Source: Burkholderia sp. WSM2230 (GTDB lineage Bacteria; Pseudomonadota; Gammaproteobacteria; Burkholderiales; Burkholderiaceae). Taken from it: a DNA stretch of 64,000 nucleotides. The stretch spans positions 202 to 64,201 of the forward strand of contig NZ_AXAJ01000022.1 in NCBI RefSeq assembly GCF_000472445.1. Reading direction: 5' to 3'. Below the pieces are notes generated by a model. It saw only the letters and a list, made by a program, of their open reading frames with translations. It searched no databases and was not told the origin of the DNA. Positions 50,192 to 60,095 of this stretch are shown here, piece after piece (the first letter of the stretch is position 1; the number at the start of each line of letters is the position of its first letter). The translations under genes and the position numbers were made by a program.

Positions 50192-50824
50192 CTATTTTTT
50201 TGAGGATTCGTCGTGGGCCGGCGCTTGTGGAATGTCGGCACTCGTCGCCATCCATAATACTTCGGCATCCTCTTCACTTGTCGAGACCGCGGCGTGACCA
50301 GTGCGGCTGTCGAAGTAGAGACTATCGCCGGCGTTCAGATGCGTCGGCGCATACAGCTCGGAATAGAGGCACACGCTGCCGCTGATCACGTATAGGAACT
50401 CCTCGCCTTCGTGACGGCCCCAGTCGTCGAAGGCGTCGAGCGTATGCGCCGAAATGCGGATGCGAAACGGCAGCATCGCCTTGTGCGCAAGATCGGTCGC
50501 GAGCAATTCCATTTGATAGCCGCGATAGGCGTGGCGCTGCCCTTCGTCTTTGCGCGTCAACGCGCGACGTCCGCTTGCGCTGACCTTGGGCGTCGAACCG
50601 AACAACTCGCCGATTTCAATCTTCAGACCGAGGACGATTTTTTGCAGCACGTCGAAAGTGGGGGACATAAGGCCGTTTTCGACCTTGGAGAGTGTCGAGC
50701 GCGAGACGCCGCAAAGGCGGCTTGCGGTTTCTAGCGTCAGGTCCTGCGACTGACGGGCGGCTCGCACGCGCCGGCCGAGGTCGGTGGTAGACGGTTCGAC
50801 GGGCTTGGTGGTGTTTGTGTCCAT
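50192..50824 (-). CDS. XRE-family regulator with cupin sensor
   Basis: 210 residues. The N-terminal XRE HTH (about 17-70; LGRRVRAARQSQDLTLETAS, CGVSRSTLSKVENGLMSP) is followed by a C-terminal cupin_2 domain (about 120-195; WGRHEGEEFLYVISGSVCLY, HLNAGDSLYFDSRTGH). Such proteins regulate amino-acid or polyamine catabolism and bind small ligands in the cupin. It is convergent with hppD, and its targets are unknown. Confidence 0.85.
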   Translation of the reverse strand: MDTNTTKPVEPSTTDLGRRVRAARQSQDLTLETASRLCGVSRSTLSKVENGLMSPTFDVLQKIVLGLKIEIGELFGSTPKVSASGRRALTRKDEGQRHAYRGYQMELLATDLAHKAMLPFRIRISAHTLDAFDDWGRHEGEEFLYVISGSVCLYSELYAPTHLNAGDSLYFDSRTGHAAVSTSEEDAEVLWMATSADIPQAPAHDESSKK

Positions 50825-51177
50825 GGATTGCTACGCTTATTGCTGCGTTGTTGCTCGCGTGGTCGCGTTTGACGGCGACTGTGGAATGTTTCCGATAATA
50901 ACATTCGAGCCCCCCCGGCGACCGTGCGATGCGGGCGTTGGTCGCGGCTTCGACGTTTTAAGCGGCTGAGAGCGTGGCTTTCTGATTGGAAACCCATGTG
51001 GGGATGCGAGCCTGGTTTCAGGGAATCACGCGCGCAGAAAGCCGCTTCGCAAAGCGCAGCGCTCGCCGCAAACGGCCGCTTATGCGCGCGAGCAGTCGCT
51101 CAACTGGCATCTTCATGAGGCGGGCGAATCGTGCGCGTGTTGCACGGCTTGGCCGGAGTGAAACGACCGCGCGGCGC
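50825..51177. other. Intergenic region, no gene seen
   Basis: 353 bases between the XRE-cupin gene start and the 3' end of a small hypothetical gene. It should contain the XRE promoter. No supported ORF, repeat or terminator with T-run. Confidence 0.45.
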
Positions 51178-51558
51178 CTAACTCCCAATCATCTTCTTTG
51201 CTTTTTTCTTCCTCGCGCCCGGCTCAACCCCAACGCGCGAGTCTCGTCTGCTAACCAGCTTAACCACCGCGCCGGCAATCGCTTCAAAGTCCTCATTCTT
51301 CTGCGACAGATAAAGCCATTTGCCCAGCACAGGATGCGGCGCGAGTTCTGGCAGCTCGCCAATAAGACCAGCGTGCCGCTCACGCGACGTACACACCAGC
51401 AGTCCATTCCATGGCTCTTCGCCGTCGCCGACCGCGAGGCACAGCAGGCCATCCATATAAGCGGCTTCAAAGCCGAACAGGCGCTTTCTCATGAAGCCGG
51501 GATCGTCCTCGAAAGGATCAAAGACCCACAGCAATGAATTCTTGACGGTCGATCCCAT
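51178..51558 (-). CDS. Conserved hypothetical protein
   Basis: 126 residues from ATG 51558 (MGSTVKNSLLWVFDPFEDDP), chosen for the upstream GGGAGCGCC and family-like start. Mixed alpha/beta with several aromatic residues (WVFDPFEDDPGF, FGFEAAYMDGLL, EEPWNGLLVC, LGKWLYLSQ) and a very basic C-terminal tail (ARKKKAKKMIGS) that could contact nucleic acid. I do not recognise a named family with confidence; it is cytosolic and apparently monocistronic. Confidence 0.68.
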   Translation of the reverse strand: MGSTVKNSLLWVFDPFEDDPGFMRKRLFGFEAAYMDGLLCLAVGDGEEPWNGLLVCTSRERHAGLIGELPELAPHPVLGKWLYLSQKNEDFEAIAGAVVKLVSRRDSRVGVEPGARKKKAKKMIGS

Positions 51559-51698
51559 AGGCGCTCCCTTTTTCCGGGCATCAATCTTAGATCGAATGGA
51601 GCGAAAGCGCTTCTTGGGTACCAATGAAAAAGGCGCAGTCCGCATGAACTGCGCCTTTCAACGCATAGCAAATAACGAAAAGAAAGTAAGACCCGCCG

Positions 51699-51992
51699 TT
51701 ACTGAGCCGGCGTGCCGGACCCTGATTGCGAGGTTCCCGTCGCTGTCGAACCGTACCCGGTGGTCTCGCTTTGAGCCATTGCATTCTGCGCGGCAACGCG
51801 GGCTTCCGCCGCCTGAATATCGGCGGGGTAGTTCGCATCCACCGCAGTCGCCGGGTTATAACCGGCCTGTTGAATCTGCTTCAACTGCGCCTTGACTTCG
51901 GCGCGCGTGAGCGGCTGCTCGGACTGTGCAAACGATGCCACCGGCGCGGCCAGTACAACGAAAAGCGTGACGGCCTTGATCAGTGTGTTCAT
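51699..51992 (-). CDS. DUF4148 small exported protein
   Basis: 97 residues from ATG 51992 with GGAGGGAAG upstream. Signal peptide MNTLIKAVTLFVVLAAPVAS, cleaved after FA-Q. The mature part has LTRAEVKAQLKQIQQAGYNP and YPADIQAAEARVAAQN, which is the DUF4148 pattern common in Burkholderia, then a Gly/Ser/Thr-rich tail. Periplasmic, function unknown. Often present in many paralogues and stress-responsive. Confidence 0.85.
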   Translation of the reverse strand: MNTLIKAVTLFVVLAAPVASFAQSEQPLTRAEVKAQLKQIQQAGYNPATAVDANYPADIQAAEARVAAQNAMAQSETTGYGSTATGTSQSGSGTPAQ

Positions 51993-52165
51993 GATGCTTC
52001 CCTCCGGGGATGATGTCTTCGGATGCCGCAACGGATCGTCGGCACCATGCGCGGATTGTAGGAAGCGGTTATTCCAGGGAAAACCCCCAATACAGTAATT
52101 CACTCTTGCAGCAATTGATAAGTCGGCGCGCTGTAATGGAGCGCGTAAACAATGAAGGCTTCTTG

Positions 52166-53239
52166 TCAAACGCCCTCGCGCACGCCAACGCGATACGCGG
52201 TAACCTGGCGGTACGTGCGGCCCGGCCGCAGAATGAGTTCTTCGTGTTCCGCCGGCATGTTCACCTGATTCGGAAAGCCGCCCGCTTCGAGACAGAGGCC
52301 GGCATGCGCGTGATAGGCAACTCCGCCGCGTCCCGCCTCGCCTTTCAACCAGTTGCCGCTGTAAAACTGCAAGCCGCGCTGATCGGTCGACACAGTCATT
52401 TCGCGGCCGCTGGCCGGGTCATAAAGGCAGGCGACTTCACGCACACTGCCCGCGCCGTCCGCCGCATCGCGCAATACGTAGCAGTGGTCGAATCCGCCTG
52501 CCTGCACGAGCTGCGAGTGCGGCCAGTCGAGGCGGGCGCCGATTGGCGCGCTTTGCCGGAAGTCGAAAGCGTTGCCCGCCACGTCGGCGAGTCTTGATGG
52601 GATCATGGCTGCGTCGACTTCGAAGAACTGATCGGCGTCGATTGACAGCATATGTCCGCGAATATCCGTGCCTGGCCGGCCCGTCAGATTGAAGTACCCG
52701 TGACTCGTGAGATTGAGCGGCGTGGCGGCGTCGGTAATGGCTTCGTACTCGATGGTCAACGTGCCGTCGTCGTCGAGCGTATAGCGCACTTGTGTTGTGA
52801 CATTGCCGGGAAAGCCGGCGTCGCCTTCTGGCGACTCCAGTCGCATGAGCAATGAGCCATGGTCTTCGCTCACGTCCCATATCGCACGATGAAAGCCGAC
52901 GCTACCGCCATGCAGGAGCTTCGTGCCTTCATTGCGGTCGAGCGTATATTCGATGCCATCAAGCGTAAAGCGCGCGTCGGCAATTCGGTTGGCCCAGCGG
53001 CCGATCAGGCCGCCCATATAAGTTGTGGCCGCAACATATTGAGCAGGCGTATCGTGGCCGAGCAGAATATCGCCGAGACGTCCCGCACGATCCGGCGCAT
53101 GCCACGAAACGAGCGTCGCGCCAAGATCGCTGATTGCGACCTTCATGCCGTGCGCATTGCGCAGCGTGAAGAGCGACACAGGGTCTGCGCCGTTGAGCGT
53201 GCCCCATGATTCGGAAGAAAGTTGTGCGATGCTGATCAT
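52166..53239 (-). CDS. galM: Aldose 1-epimerase (mutarotase)
   Basis: 357 residues from ATG 53239 (MISIAQLSSESWGTLNGADP). GalM fold: GGLIGRWANRIADARFTLDG, LLHGGSVGFHRAIWDV (catalytic His), NLTSHGYFNLTG (second His) and C-terminal CLEAGGFPNQVN with the catalytic Glu. It interconverts alpha and beta anomers of aldoses. Lying 34 bases after xylR on the same strand and next to xylA/xylFGH, it probably prepares the correct anomer of xylose for the isomerase. Confidence 0.9.
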   Translation of the reverse strand: MISIAQLSSESWGTLNGADPVSLFTLRNAHGMKVAISDLGATLVSWHAPDRAGRLGDILLGHDTPAQYVAATTYMGGLIGRWANRIADARFTLDGIEYTLDRNEGTKLLHGGSVGFHRAIWDVSEDHGSLLMRLESPEGDAGFPGNVTTQVRYTLDDDGTLTIEYEAITDAATPLNLTSHGYFNLTGRPGTDIRGHMLSIDADQFFEVDAAMIPSRLADVAGNAFDFRQSAPIGARLDWPHSQLVQAGGFDHCYVLRDAADGAGSVREVACLYDPASGREMTVSTDQRGLQFYSGNWLKGEAGRGGVAYHAHAGLCLEAGGFPNQVNMPAEHEELILRPGRTYRQVTAYRVGVREGV

Positions 53240-53273
53240 GTCGTCGAAAAGAAATAAAAGAGTAAAGGCATGC

Positions 53274-54530
53274 TCAGCCTGGCGTCGAAGCCTCAGTGGA
53301 GTTCGCGCGCTCCTGATACTCGCGCGGCGTGCATCCAAGTTCACGACGAAATACCGCGTACATGTATTGCAGCGACGTGAAGCCGCAACGTATTGCCACT
53401 TCCGCACTCGACGCATCGCGCTTCGCGAGTAGTGCTTTTGCGACATCGAGTTTATGGCGCAAGATTTCCTGGTGGACGGTGCACTTTCTCTCGCGCCGGA
53501 AGTACTCCTCGAGCGATGAGCGCGACACGCCTACATAGTCCGCAACCTGCTCGGTGCGAATACCCTGGCACGCGTACTGACGGATAAAATGGCGTGCCCG
53601 CATCACGTACGGACTCGCGAGCGGTTGGTGCTTCGTCGATTCGAGCACGTTGATACCGACGGGCGGCACGAGAATGCGCCTCCCCGGAAAACGTGCGCCA
53701 CGCAGCATCTGGTGCAGAAGGTGAGCTGCAGTGCGGCCCATTTCCTCAGTGCCCTGAATGACCGAAGAAAGCGGAATGCGCGTCAGTGTGCGCGTGAGCG
53801 GGTCGTTGTCGATGCCGATAATCGCCACTTCCTCGGGCACCGGAATGCCCGCTATCAGACACGCTTGCAGCAAATGCCGCGCACGTGCATCGGTCACCGC
53901 AATGATGCCGACCGGCTTCGGCAAGTCGCGCAGCCATGCCGTGAGTTGTTCGGTCGCCTGGTTCCACGAAGGCGCGCTGGTCGACAGGCCGCGATAAATT
54001 TCGCTGTGAATCTGCTCTGCGCTGTGGCCGTCCGCACTACGTAAATGAGCGAACGCGAGTTCGCGCTGCTGCGCCCAGCGGTTCTCTTGCGCTTGGGGCA
54101 GGCTGTAAAGCGCAAAGTGCTCGAGGCCCGCGCCGATCAGATGCGTGTAGGCGAGCGAGACGAGCTTGCTGTTATCGGTCGCGATATAGGGTAAGTCCGG
54201 AGGGTACTGCGCCGGGTCCTCGAATGACGATCCCACCGCGACCACCGGCAACGGGCAATCGCGCAGCGCTTCGCTCACCGCGGGATCGTCGAAATCGGCG
54301 ATGATGCCGTCGCCGTCAAAGCGCTCGATGCCCGTCAGGCGGCAGCGAAAGTCTTCCTCGAGAAACAGGTCCCAGGCCACGCGCGTGGACAGCAGGTAGT
54401 TGCCGATGCCGGTAATGATCTCGCGGTCGTAGACCTTGTTCGCATTGAACAGCAGCGCGATGCGATGCGTGGTCTGTGGTGTTTGCGGACGGGTCATGGC
54501 GGTGAGCGGCATGCGGATCGTAAAACCCAC
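53274..54530 (-). CDS. xylR: Xylose operon regulator XylR (AraC family)
   Basis: 418 residues from GTG 54530, with AAGGAGACAAGG upstream; ATG 54512 and 54497 are alternatives. The N-terminal two-thirds (about 22-290) is a periplasmic-binding/LacI-like sugar sensor (ALLFNANKVYDREIITGIGN, GIIAVTDARARHLL, AIIGIDNDPL). The C-terminal 110 residues are an AraC double HTH (IRQYACQGIRTEQVADYVGV, CGFTSLQYMYAVFRRELGCT). This exact two-part layout is that of XylR, the xylose-responsive activator. It is divergent from xylA, whose promoter it should control. Confidence 0.91.
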   Translation of the reverse strand: MGFTIRMPLTAMTRPQTPQTTHRIALLFNANKVYDREIITGIGNYLLSTRVAWDLFLEEDFRCRLTGIERFDGDGIIADFDDPAVSEALRDCPLPVVAVGSSFEDPAQYPPDLPYIATDNSKLVSLAYTHLIGAGLEHFALYSLPQAQENRWAQQRELAFAHLRSADGHSAEQIHSEIYRGLSTSAPSWNQATEQLTAWLRDLPKPVGIIAVTDARARHLLQACLIAGIPVPEEVAIIGIDNDPLTRTLTRIPLSSVIQGTEEMGRTAAHLLHQMLRGARFPGRRILVPPVGINVLESTKHQPLASPYVMRARHFIRQYACQGIRTEQVADYVGVSRSSLEEYFRRERKCTVHQEILRHKLDVAKALLAKRDASSAEVAIRCGFTSLQYMYAVFRRELGCTPREYQERANSTEASTPG

Positions 54531-54762
54531 AGTACCTTGTCTCCTTGGTCCTTGTTTTTAAGCGTCCAGTTATTCTAGGCCGCGAATCGCGCGCCGGTGC
54601 AAAACAAAATGGCAGGCGGTAAGAAACATCAAGCACACTGCGCAATTTCGCAATTGCCGATGCCTGCGTCAAGCGGCAGCATGGCGTCACCTTATTGACC
54701 GGCCCGGCCTCGTTGCGGGGTTGCGGTGCAACATAATCCCTTTAGATGGGAAGGAGACGCTG

Positions 54763-56085
54763 ATGTCCTACTTCGAACATATTCCCGAGATCCATTACGA
54801 AGGCCCGCAATCGGACAACCCGCTTGCGTACCGTCACTACGATAAGAGCAAAAAGGTGCTCGGCAAAACGCTCGAAGAACATCTGCGCATTGCGGTGTGT
54901 TACTGGCATACGTTTGTATGGCCCGGCGTGGACATTTTCGGCCAGGGCACCTTCAGGCGCCCATGGCAGCAGGCAGGCGACGCGATGGAAATGGCGCGTC
55001 TGAAAGCGGATGCCGCATTCGAATTCTTCTCGAAGCTGGGCACGCCCTACTACACCTTTCATGACACCGATGTCGCGCCAGAAGGCACGAACCTGAAAGA
55101 ATACAGCGAGAACTTTTCCCGCATAGTGGATTACCTCGCGCGCAAACAGCAGGACGCGGGCATCAAACTGTTGTGGGGCACGGCCAATCTGTTTTCGCAT
55201 CCGCGTTATGCGGCCGGCGCGGCGACAAGTCCGGACCCGGAGATTTTCGCGTTTGCCGCGACGCAGGTGCGCCATGCGCTCGATGCGACGCAACGGCTCG
55301 GCGGCGAGAACTATGTGTTGTGGGGCGGACGCGAAGGTTACGATACGTTGCTCAACACCGACCTTGTGCGCGAACGCGAGCAACTCGCGCGCTTTCTGCA
55401 TATGGTGGTAGAGCATGCACACAAAGTTGGCTTCAAAGGCTCTCTGTTGATCGAGCCGAAACCGCAGGAGCCGACCAAGCATCAATACGATTACGACGTC
55501 GCCACTGTTCACGGCTTTCTGCTGCAATATGGGCTCGAGAAAGAAATTCGCGTGAATATCGAGGCCAATCATGCGACGCTTGCGGGCCACTCGTTCCACC
55601 ATGAAATTGCAACGGCCTATGCGCTCGGCATCTTCGGCAGCGTGGACGCGAATCGCGGCGATCCGCAAAACGGCTGGGACACGGATCAGTTCCCAAACAG
55701 TGTGGAAGAACTCACGCTTGCGTTCTACGAGATTCTGCGGCACGGCGGCTTCACGACGGGCGGCATGAACTTCGACTCGAAAGTGCGCCGACAAAGCGTG
55801 GATGCGGAAGATCTGTTTTACGGCCACATCGGCGCCATTGATAACCTGGCGCTGGCGGTCGAACGCGCGGCCGTATTGATCGAGAACGACCGACTCGGTC
55901 AGTTCAAGCGTCAGCGTTATGCGGGCTGGGACGCAGACTTTGGGCGCAAGATTCTTTCCGGCGACTACTCGTTGTCAACCCTCGCCGCCGAAGCATTGTC
56001 GCGCGATCTGAATCCGCAGCATTCAAGCGGCCAGCAGGAACGCATGGAAAACATCGTCAATCAGGCTATTTATAGCGGACGCTAA
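54763..56085 (+). CDS. xylA: D-xylose isomerase
   Basis: 440 residues from ATG 54763 (MSYFEHIPEIHYEGPQSDNP) with AAGGAGACGC upstream. TIM-barrel metalloenzyme converting xylose to xylulose. Catalytic His is in YYTFHDTDVAPEG, metal ligands in LLIEPKPQEPTKHQYDYD and NIEANHATLAGHSFHHE, and the C-terminal metal site in GGMNFDSKVRR. Length is full. It is the first gene of the xylAFGH operon and divergent from xylR. Confidence 0.96.
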   Translation: MSYFEHIPEIHYEGPQSDNPLAYRHYDKSKKVLGKTLEEHLRIAVCYWHTFVWPGVDIFGQGTFRRPWQQAGDAMEMARLKADAAFEFFSKLGTPYYTFHDTDVAPEGTNLKEYSENFSRIVDYLARKQQDAGIKLLWGTANLFSHPRYAAGAATSPDPEIFAFAATQVRHALDATQRLGGENYVLWGGREGYDTLLNTDLVREREQLARFLHMVVEHAHKVGFKGSLLIEPKPQEPTKHQYDYDVATVHGFLLQYGLEKEIRVNIEANHATLAGHSFHHEIATAYALGIFGSVDANRGDPQNGWDTDQFPNSVEELTLAFYEILRHGGFTTGGMNFDSKVRRQSVDAEDLFYGHIGAIDNLALAVERAAVLIENDRLGQFKRQRYAGWDADFGRKILSGDYSLSTLAAEALSRDLNPQHSSGQQERMENIVNQAIYSGR

Positions 56086-56111
56086 CGAGCATCGTTGCAA
56101 TTGAAGAAAGC

Positions 56112-56130
56112 GCGCGAGCATACCTCGCGC
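56112..56130. other. Intercistronic hairpin xylA-xylF
   Basis: GCGCGAG (56112-56118) pairs with CTCGCGC (56124-56130) around CATAC in the 146-base gap. There is no T-run. It may protect the upstream mRNA or set the higher level of the binding-protein gene. Confidence 0.5.
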
Positions 56131-56231
56131 CAAAACAAAAAGAAGCTTTGGGTTGTCGCTTGTCCGGACCTGCGGCTCGCAGCGCAGGCCGTCCAATCCG
56201 GTATTCCGGCTATCAGAAGAAGGAGACAGAG

Positions 56232-57260
56232 ATGAAATTCGCAACGCGTCGTACTGTACTGAGTTCGCTCGTGTGTGGAGCGGTGCTGGCCAGCCTGTCG
56301 CTTGTCGCGCCGCTTGCGCACGCGAGCAAGGATCACCCTGAAATCGGCTTCTGTATCGACGACCTGCGCGTCGAGCGCTGGTCGCGCGATCGCGACTATT
56401 TCGTTGCCGCCGCGGAAAAGCTCGGCGCGAAAGTATCCGTGCAATCCGCGGATGCCAGCGAGGCACGGCAAATTTCGCAGATCGAAAACCTGATCTCGCG
56501 CGGCGTGGATGTGATCGTGATCGTGCCGTTCAATTCAAAGACGCTCGGCAACGTTGTCGCCGAAGCGCGAAAATCCGGAATCAAGGTGGTTTCGTATGAC
56601 CGCCTGATTCTGGATGCCGACGTAGATGCCTACATTTCGTTCGACAACGAAAAGGTCGGCGAATTGCAGGCGCAAGGCGTGTTTCAGGCCAAGCCGAAGG
56701 GCAACTACTTTTTGCTTGGCGGTGCGCCGACCGACAACAACGCGAAGATGCTGCGCGAAGGACAGTTGAAGGTTCTAAAGCCGGCCATCGACAAGGGCGA
56801 TATCAAGGTCGTAGGGCAGCAGTGGGTGCCCGAGTGGAGCGCGTCGACGGCGCTGCGCATAGTGGAAGATGCGCTGACCGCGAACAACAACAAGATCGAC
56901 GCAATTGTCGCTTCGAACGACGGCACCGCAGGCGGCGCGATCCAGGCGCTCGCCGCTCAGAACATGGCGGGCAAGGTGCCGGTGTCGGGCCAGGACGCGG
57001 ACCTTGCAGCAGTAAAGCGCGTGATTGCGGGCACGCAAACCATGACGGTATATAAGCCGTTGAAACTGATTGCGGGCGAAGCCGCCAAGCTTTCCGTTGC
57101 GTTGGCGAAGGGCGAAAAGCCGGCCTTCAATGCGCAGTACGACAATGGCAAGAAGAAGGTCGATACGGTGCTGCTGCAGCCCACGTTGCTGACCAAAGCC
57201 AACGTCGACGTGGTCGTCAAGGACGGCTTTTACACCCAGGCCCAGCTCGCGAGCCAATGA
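56232..57260 (+). CDS. xylF: D-xylose ABC transporter, periplasmic binding protein
   Basis: 342 residues. Signal peptide to about residue 31 (LSLVAPLAHA-SKDHPEIGF). The type-1 sugar-binding fold has HPEIGFCIDDLRVERWSRDR at the ligand cleft start, VIVIVPFNSKTLGNVVAEAR and ASNDGTAGGAIQALA in the second lobe. This wording is that of XylF. AGGAGACAGAG precedes the ATG. It delivers xylose to XylGH. Confidence 0.94.
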   Translation: MKFATRRTVLSSLVCGAVLASLSLVAPLAHASKDHPEIGFCIDDLRVERWSRDRDYFVAAAEKLGAKVSVQSADASEARQISQIENLISRGVDVIVIVPFNSKTLGNVVAEARKSGIKVVSYDRLILDADVDAYISFDNEKVGELQAQGVFQAKPKGNYFLLGGAPTDNNAKMLREGQLKVLKPAIDKGDIKVVGQQWVPEWSASTALRIVEDALTANNNKIDAIVASNDGTAGGAIQALAAQNMAGKVPVSGQDADLAAVKRVIAGTQTMTVYKPLKLIAGEAAKLSVALAKGEKPAFNAQYDNGKKKVDTVLLQPTLLTKANVDVVVKDGFYTQAQLASQ

Positions 57261-57339
57261 CCGTAACGTGCGCGCGGCTTGCGCCGGTACGGCTATAGCG
57301 TACCGGCGGGGTCGCGCGCCTTGCAGCGAGGCATAGCGA

Positions 57340-58899
57340 ATGACGCAACCGTTACTGACGATGCGCGGCATCGTCAAAGCGTTTTCAGGCGTGAAAGCAC
57401 TCGACGGCATCGACCTGACGGTCGCGCCCGGCGAGTGTGTTGGCTTGTGCGGAGAAAACGGCGCAGGCAAATCCACGCTGATGAAAGTACTGTCCGGCGT
57501 TTATCCGCATGGTACCTGGGAAGGCGAAGTAACCTGGGAAGGCAAGCCGCTCAGAGCGGCGAGCATACGCGACACCGAGCGCGCCGGCATCATCATCATT
57601 CACCAGGAGCTGATGCTGGTGCCGGAATTGTCGGTGGCGGAGAACATCTTTCTCGGCAACGAAATCACGCTGCCGGGCGGCCGCATGAACTACGCCGCAA
57701 TGTATCAACGCGCCGACGAATTGCTGCGCGAACTCGGCATTAGCGGAATCAACGCCGCACAACCGGTAATGAACTATGGCGGCGGGCACCAGCAATTAAT
57801 TGAAATTGCCAAGGCGCTCAATAAACGCGCGAAGCTGCTGATTCTGGATGAACCGTCATCGTCGCTCACTTCCGCCGAGATCGCCATTCTGCTGGACATT
57901 GTGCGCGATCTGAAGCGGCGTGGCGTGGCGTGCGTCTACATCTCGCACAAGCTCGACGAAGTAGCCGCGGTTTGTGACACGATCAGCGTAATTCGCGACG
58001 GACGACACGTCGCCACCGAGCCAATGCACACGCTCACGACCGATCGCATCATTTCGATGATGGTCGGACGTGAGATAAAGAACCTGTTTCCGCGCGAGCC
58101 GCATCCCATCGGCGAAGTTATTTTTGAAGCGCGCAACGTGACCTGCTTCGACGTGACGAATCCGCGCCGCAAGCGCGTGAACGACGTGTCGTTCGCATTG
58201 CGGCGCGGCGAAATTCTCGGCGTGGCCGGCCTTGTCGGCGCCGGGCGCACGGAATTGATGCAGGCGGTTTTCGGCGCATATCCGGGCGCGAGCGAGGCGA
58301 CCGTTGTGATGGAAGGCAAGCCTGTGAAGGTACGCGCGCCGATCGATGCGATTCGCGCAGGCATCGGCATGGTGCCGGAAGATCGCAAACGCCACGGCAT
58401 CGTGCCGGGCCTCAGCGTGGGCCACAACATTACGCTTGCGGTGCTGCAGCGCTTCGCATCAGGTGGGCGTATCGATTCCGCGGCCGAGCTCGATACGATT
58501 CACACTGAAATGAAGCGGCTTTCAGTGCGCGCGGCTCACCCGATGTTGTCGATAGCGAGTCTTTCCGGCGGCAACCAGCAGAAGGCCGTGCTCACGCGCA
58601 TGCTGCTGACCGATCCGAAAGTGCTGATACTCGACGAGCCCACACGCGGCGTCGACGTCGGCGCGAAATTTGAAATCTACAAACTCATCTTTCAACTGGC
58701 GCAGCGCGGCATGTCGATCGTGATGGTGTCGTCCGAATTGCCCGAAGTACTCGGTATCAGCGATCGTGTGCTCGTGATCGGCGAGGGCGAACTGCGTGGC
58801 GATTTCGTCAACGACGGTCTCACGCAGGAAGACATTCTCAGCGCCGCGATCCGTCCCGTGCAGCGAGTCCCGAACCCAACCGCAGCGAGTGCAGCATGA
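57340..58899 (+). CDS. xylG: D-xylose ABC transporter, ATP-binding protein
   Basis: 519-residue double ABC ATPase of the sugar (CUT2) family. First domain: Walker A CGENGAGKSTLM, Walker B LLILDEPSSSL; its signature reads YGGGHQQLIEIAKAL, which departs from LSGGQ-type. Second domain: degenerate Walker A GLVGAGRTELMQ, as usual in this family, signature SLSGGNQQKAVL and Walker B VLILDEPTRGVDVG. It overlaps xylH by four bases (ATGA). It energises xylose import. Confidence 0.95.
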   Translation: MTQPLLTMRGIVKAFSGVKALDGIDLTVAPGECVGLCGENGAGKSTLMKVLSGVYPHGTWEGEVTWEGKPLRAASIRDTERAGIIIIHQELMLVPELSVAENIFLGNEITLPGGRMNYAAMYQRADELLRELGISGINAAQPVMNYGGGHQQLIEIAKALNKRAKLLILDEPSSSLTSAEIAILLDIVRDLKRRGVACVYISHKLDEVAAVCDTISVIRDGRHVATEPMHTLTTDRIISMMVGREIKNLFPREPHPIGEVIFEARNVTCFDVTNPRRKRVNDVSFALRRGEILGVAGLVGAGRTELMQAVFGAYPGASEATVVMEGKPVKVRAPIDAIRAGIGMVPEDRKRHGIVPGLSVGHNITLAVLQRFASGGRIDSAAELDTIHTEMKRLSVRAAHPMLSIASLSGGNQQKAVLTRMLLTDPKVLILDEPTRGVDVGAKFEIYKLIFQLAQRGMSIVMVSSELPEVLGISDRVLVIGEGELRGDFVNDGLTQEDILSAAIRPVQRVPNPTAASAA

Positions 58900-60095
58900 C
58901 GCCCGACGTTACTTCCCAACGCGCCGACGATACCGCGCCACGAGGCGCATTCGGCGGCACCTTGCGCATTCAGCAACTGTTCGCGCGCTACAAGATTCTC
59001 GCGTTGCTGATTGCCGTGGCCGCGATCTGGATTTTCTTTTCGGTGCTCACGCACGGCGCGTTCGTGACGCCGCGCAATCTGTCGAATCTGCTGAGGCAAA
59101 TGTCGATTACCGGCATGCTCGCGTGCGGCATGGTGTTCATCATCATCGCGGGCGAGATCGATCTGTCGGTCGGATCGCTGCTCGGTTTGCTCGGCGGCGT
59201 TGCCGCGATACTCGACGTGAACCGCCACTGGCCAATAGGCGTCACATTGCCGGTCGTCATGTTGCTGGGCGTGCTCGTCGGCCTCTTTAACGGATGGTGG
59301 TCGACGTACCGGCGTGTGCCTTCGTTCATTGTCGGTCTGGGCGGCATGCTCGCATATCGCGGCATTCTGCTTGGCGTGACAGGCGGCTCGACGATTGCGC
59401 CGGTGTCTGACAGCTTCGTGTTCGTCGGCCAGGGTTATCTGCCGAAACTCGCCGGCGATACGCTTGCTGTTGTGCTGTTTCTGCTGCTCGCGTTCCTGAC
59501 GGTACGTCAGCGCCGCAATCGCGGGCGCTATCAGTTGAGCGTGGTGCCCATCTGGCAGGACGTCGCCAAGGTGGTTGGCGCCGGTGTGATTCTCGCTGGC
59601 TTTGTTGCGACACTCGACCGTTACGGCGGCATTCCGGTACCTGTTCTGCTGCTGCTCGCGCTGCTCGGCATTTTTACCTGGGTCGCCACGCAGACGGTGT
59701 TCGGGCGTCGCATCTACGCGGTCGGTTCGAATCTCGAAGCAACGCGTCTCTCGGGCGTCAATACGAATCGTGTGAAGCTGGCCATTTTCGCGCTGATGGG
59801 ATTGATGTGCGCATTCGCCGGCATTGTGAACACGGCGCGGCTTGCGGCGGGTTCGCCGTCGGCGGGCTCGATGGGCGAACTCGATGCGATTGCCGCGTGC
59901 TTTATCGGCGGCACCTCGATGCGCGGCGGCTCGGGCACGGTCTACGGTGCGTTGATCGGCGCGCTCGTGATGGCGAGCCTCGACAACGGCATGTCGATGC
60001 TAGACGTCGATGCCTATTGGCAGATGATTGTGAAGGGCGGCATTCTCGTGCTTGCCGTGTGGATCGACGTAGTGTCGGGGTCGAACCGGCGGTGA
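58896..60095 (+). CDS. xylH: D-xylose ABC transporter, permease
   Basis: 399 residues with about 10 membrane helices. Cytosolic N-terminus, ILALLIAVAAIWIFFSVLTH as first helix, GMVFIIIAGEIDLSVGSLLG and GGTSMRGGSGTVYGALIGAL as the conserved permease motifs of CUT2 transporters. It is longer than RbsC because of the extra central loop (RQRRNRGRYQLSVVPIWQDV), typical of XylH. It is the last gene of the xyl transport operon here; no xylB follows. Confidence 0.95.
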   Translation: MTPDVTSQRADDTAPRGAFGGTLRIQQLFARYKILALLIAVAAIWIFFSVLTHGAFVTPRNLSNLLRQMSITGMLACGMVFIIIAGEIDLSVGSLLGLLGGVAAILDVNRHWPIGVTLPVVMLLGVLVGLFNGWWSTYRRVPSFIVGLGGMLAYRGILLGVTGGSTIAPVSDSFVFVGQGYLPKLAGDTLAVVLFLLLAFLTVRQRRNRGRYQLSVVPIWQDVAKVVGAGVILAGFVATLDRYGGIPVPVLLLLALLGIFTWVATQTVFGRRIYAVGSNLEATRLSGVNTNRVKLAIFALMGLMCAFAGIVNTARLAAGSPSAGSMGELDAIAACFIGGTSMRGGSGTVYGALIGALVMASLDNGMSMLDVDAYWQMIVKGGILVLAVWIDVVSGSNRR

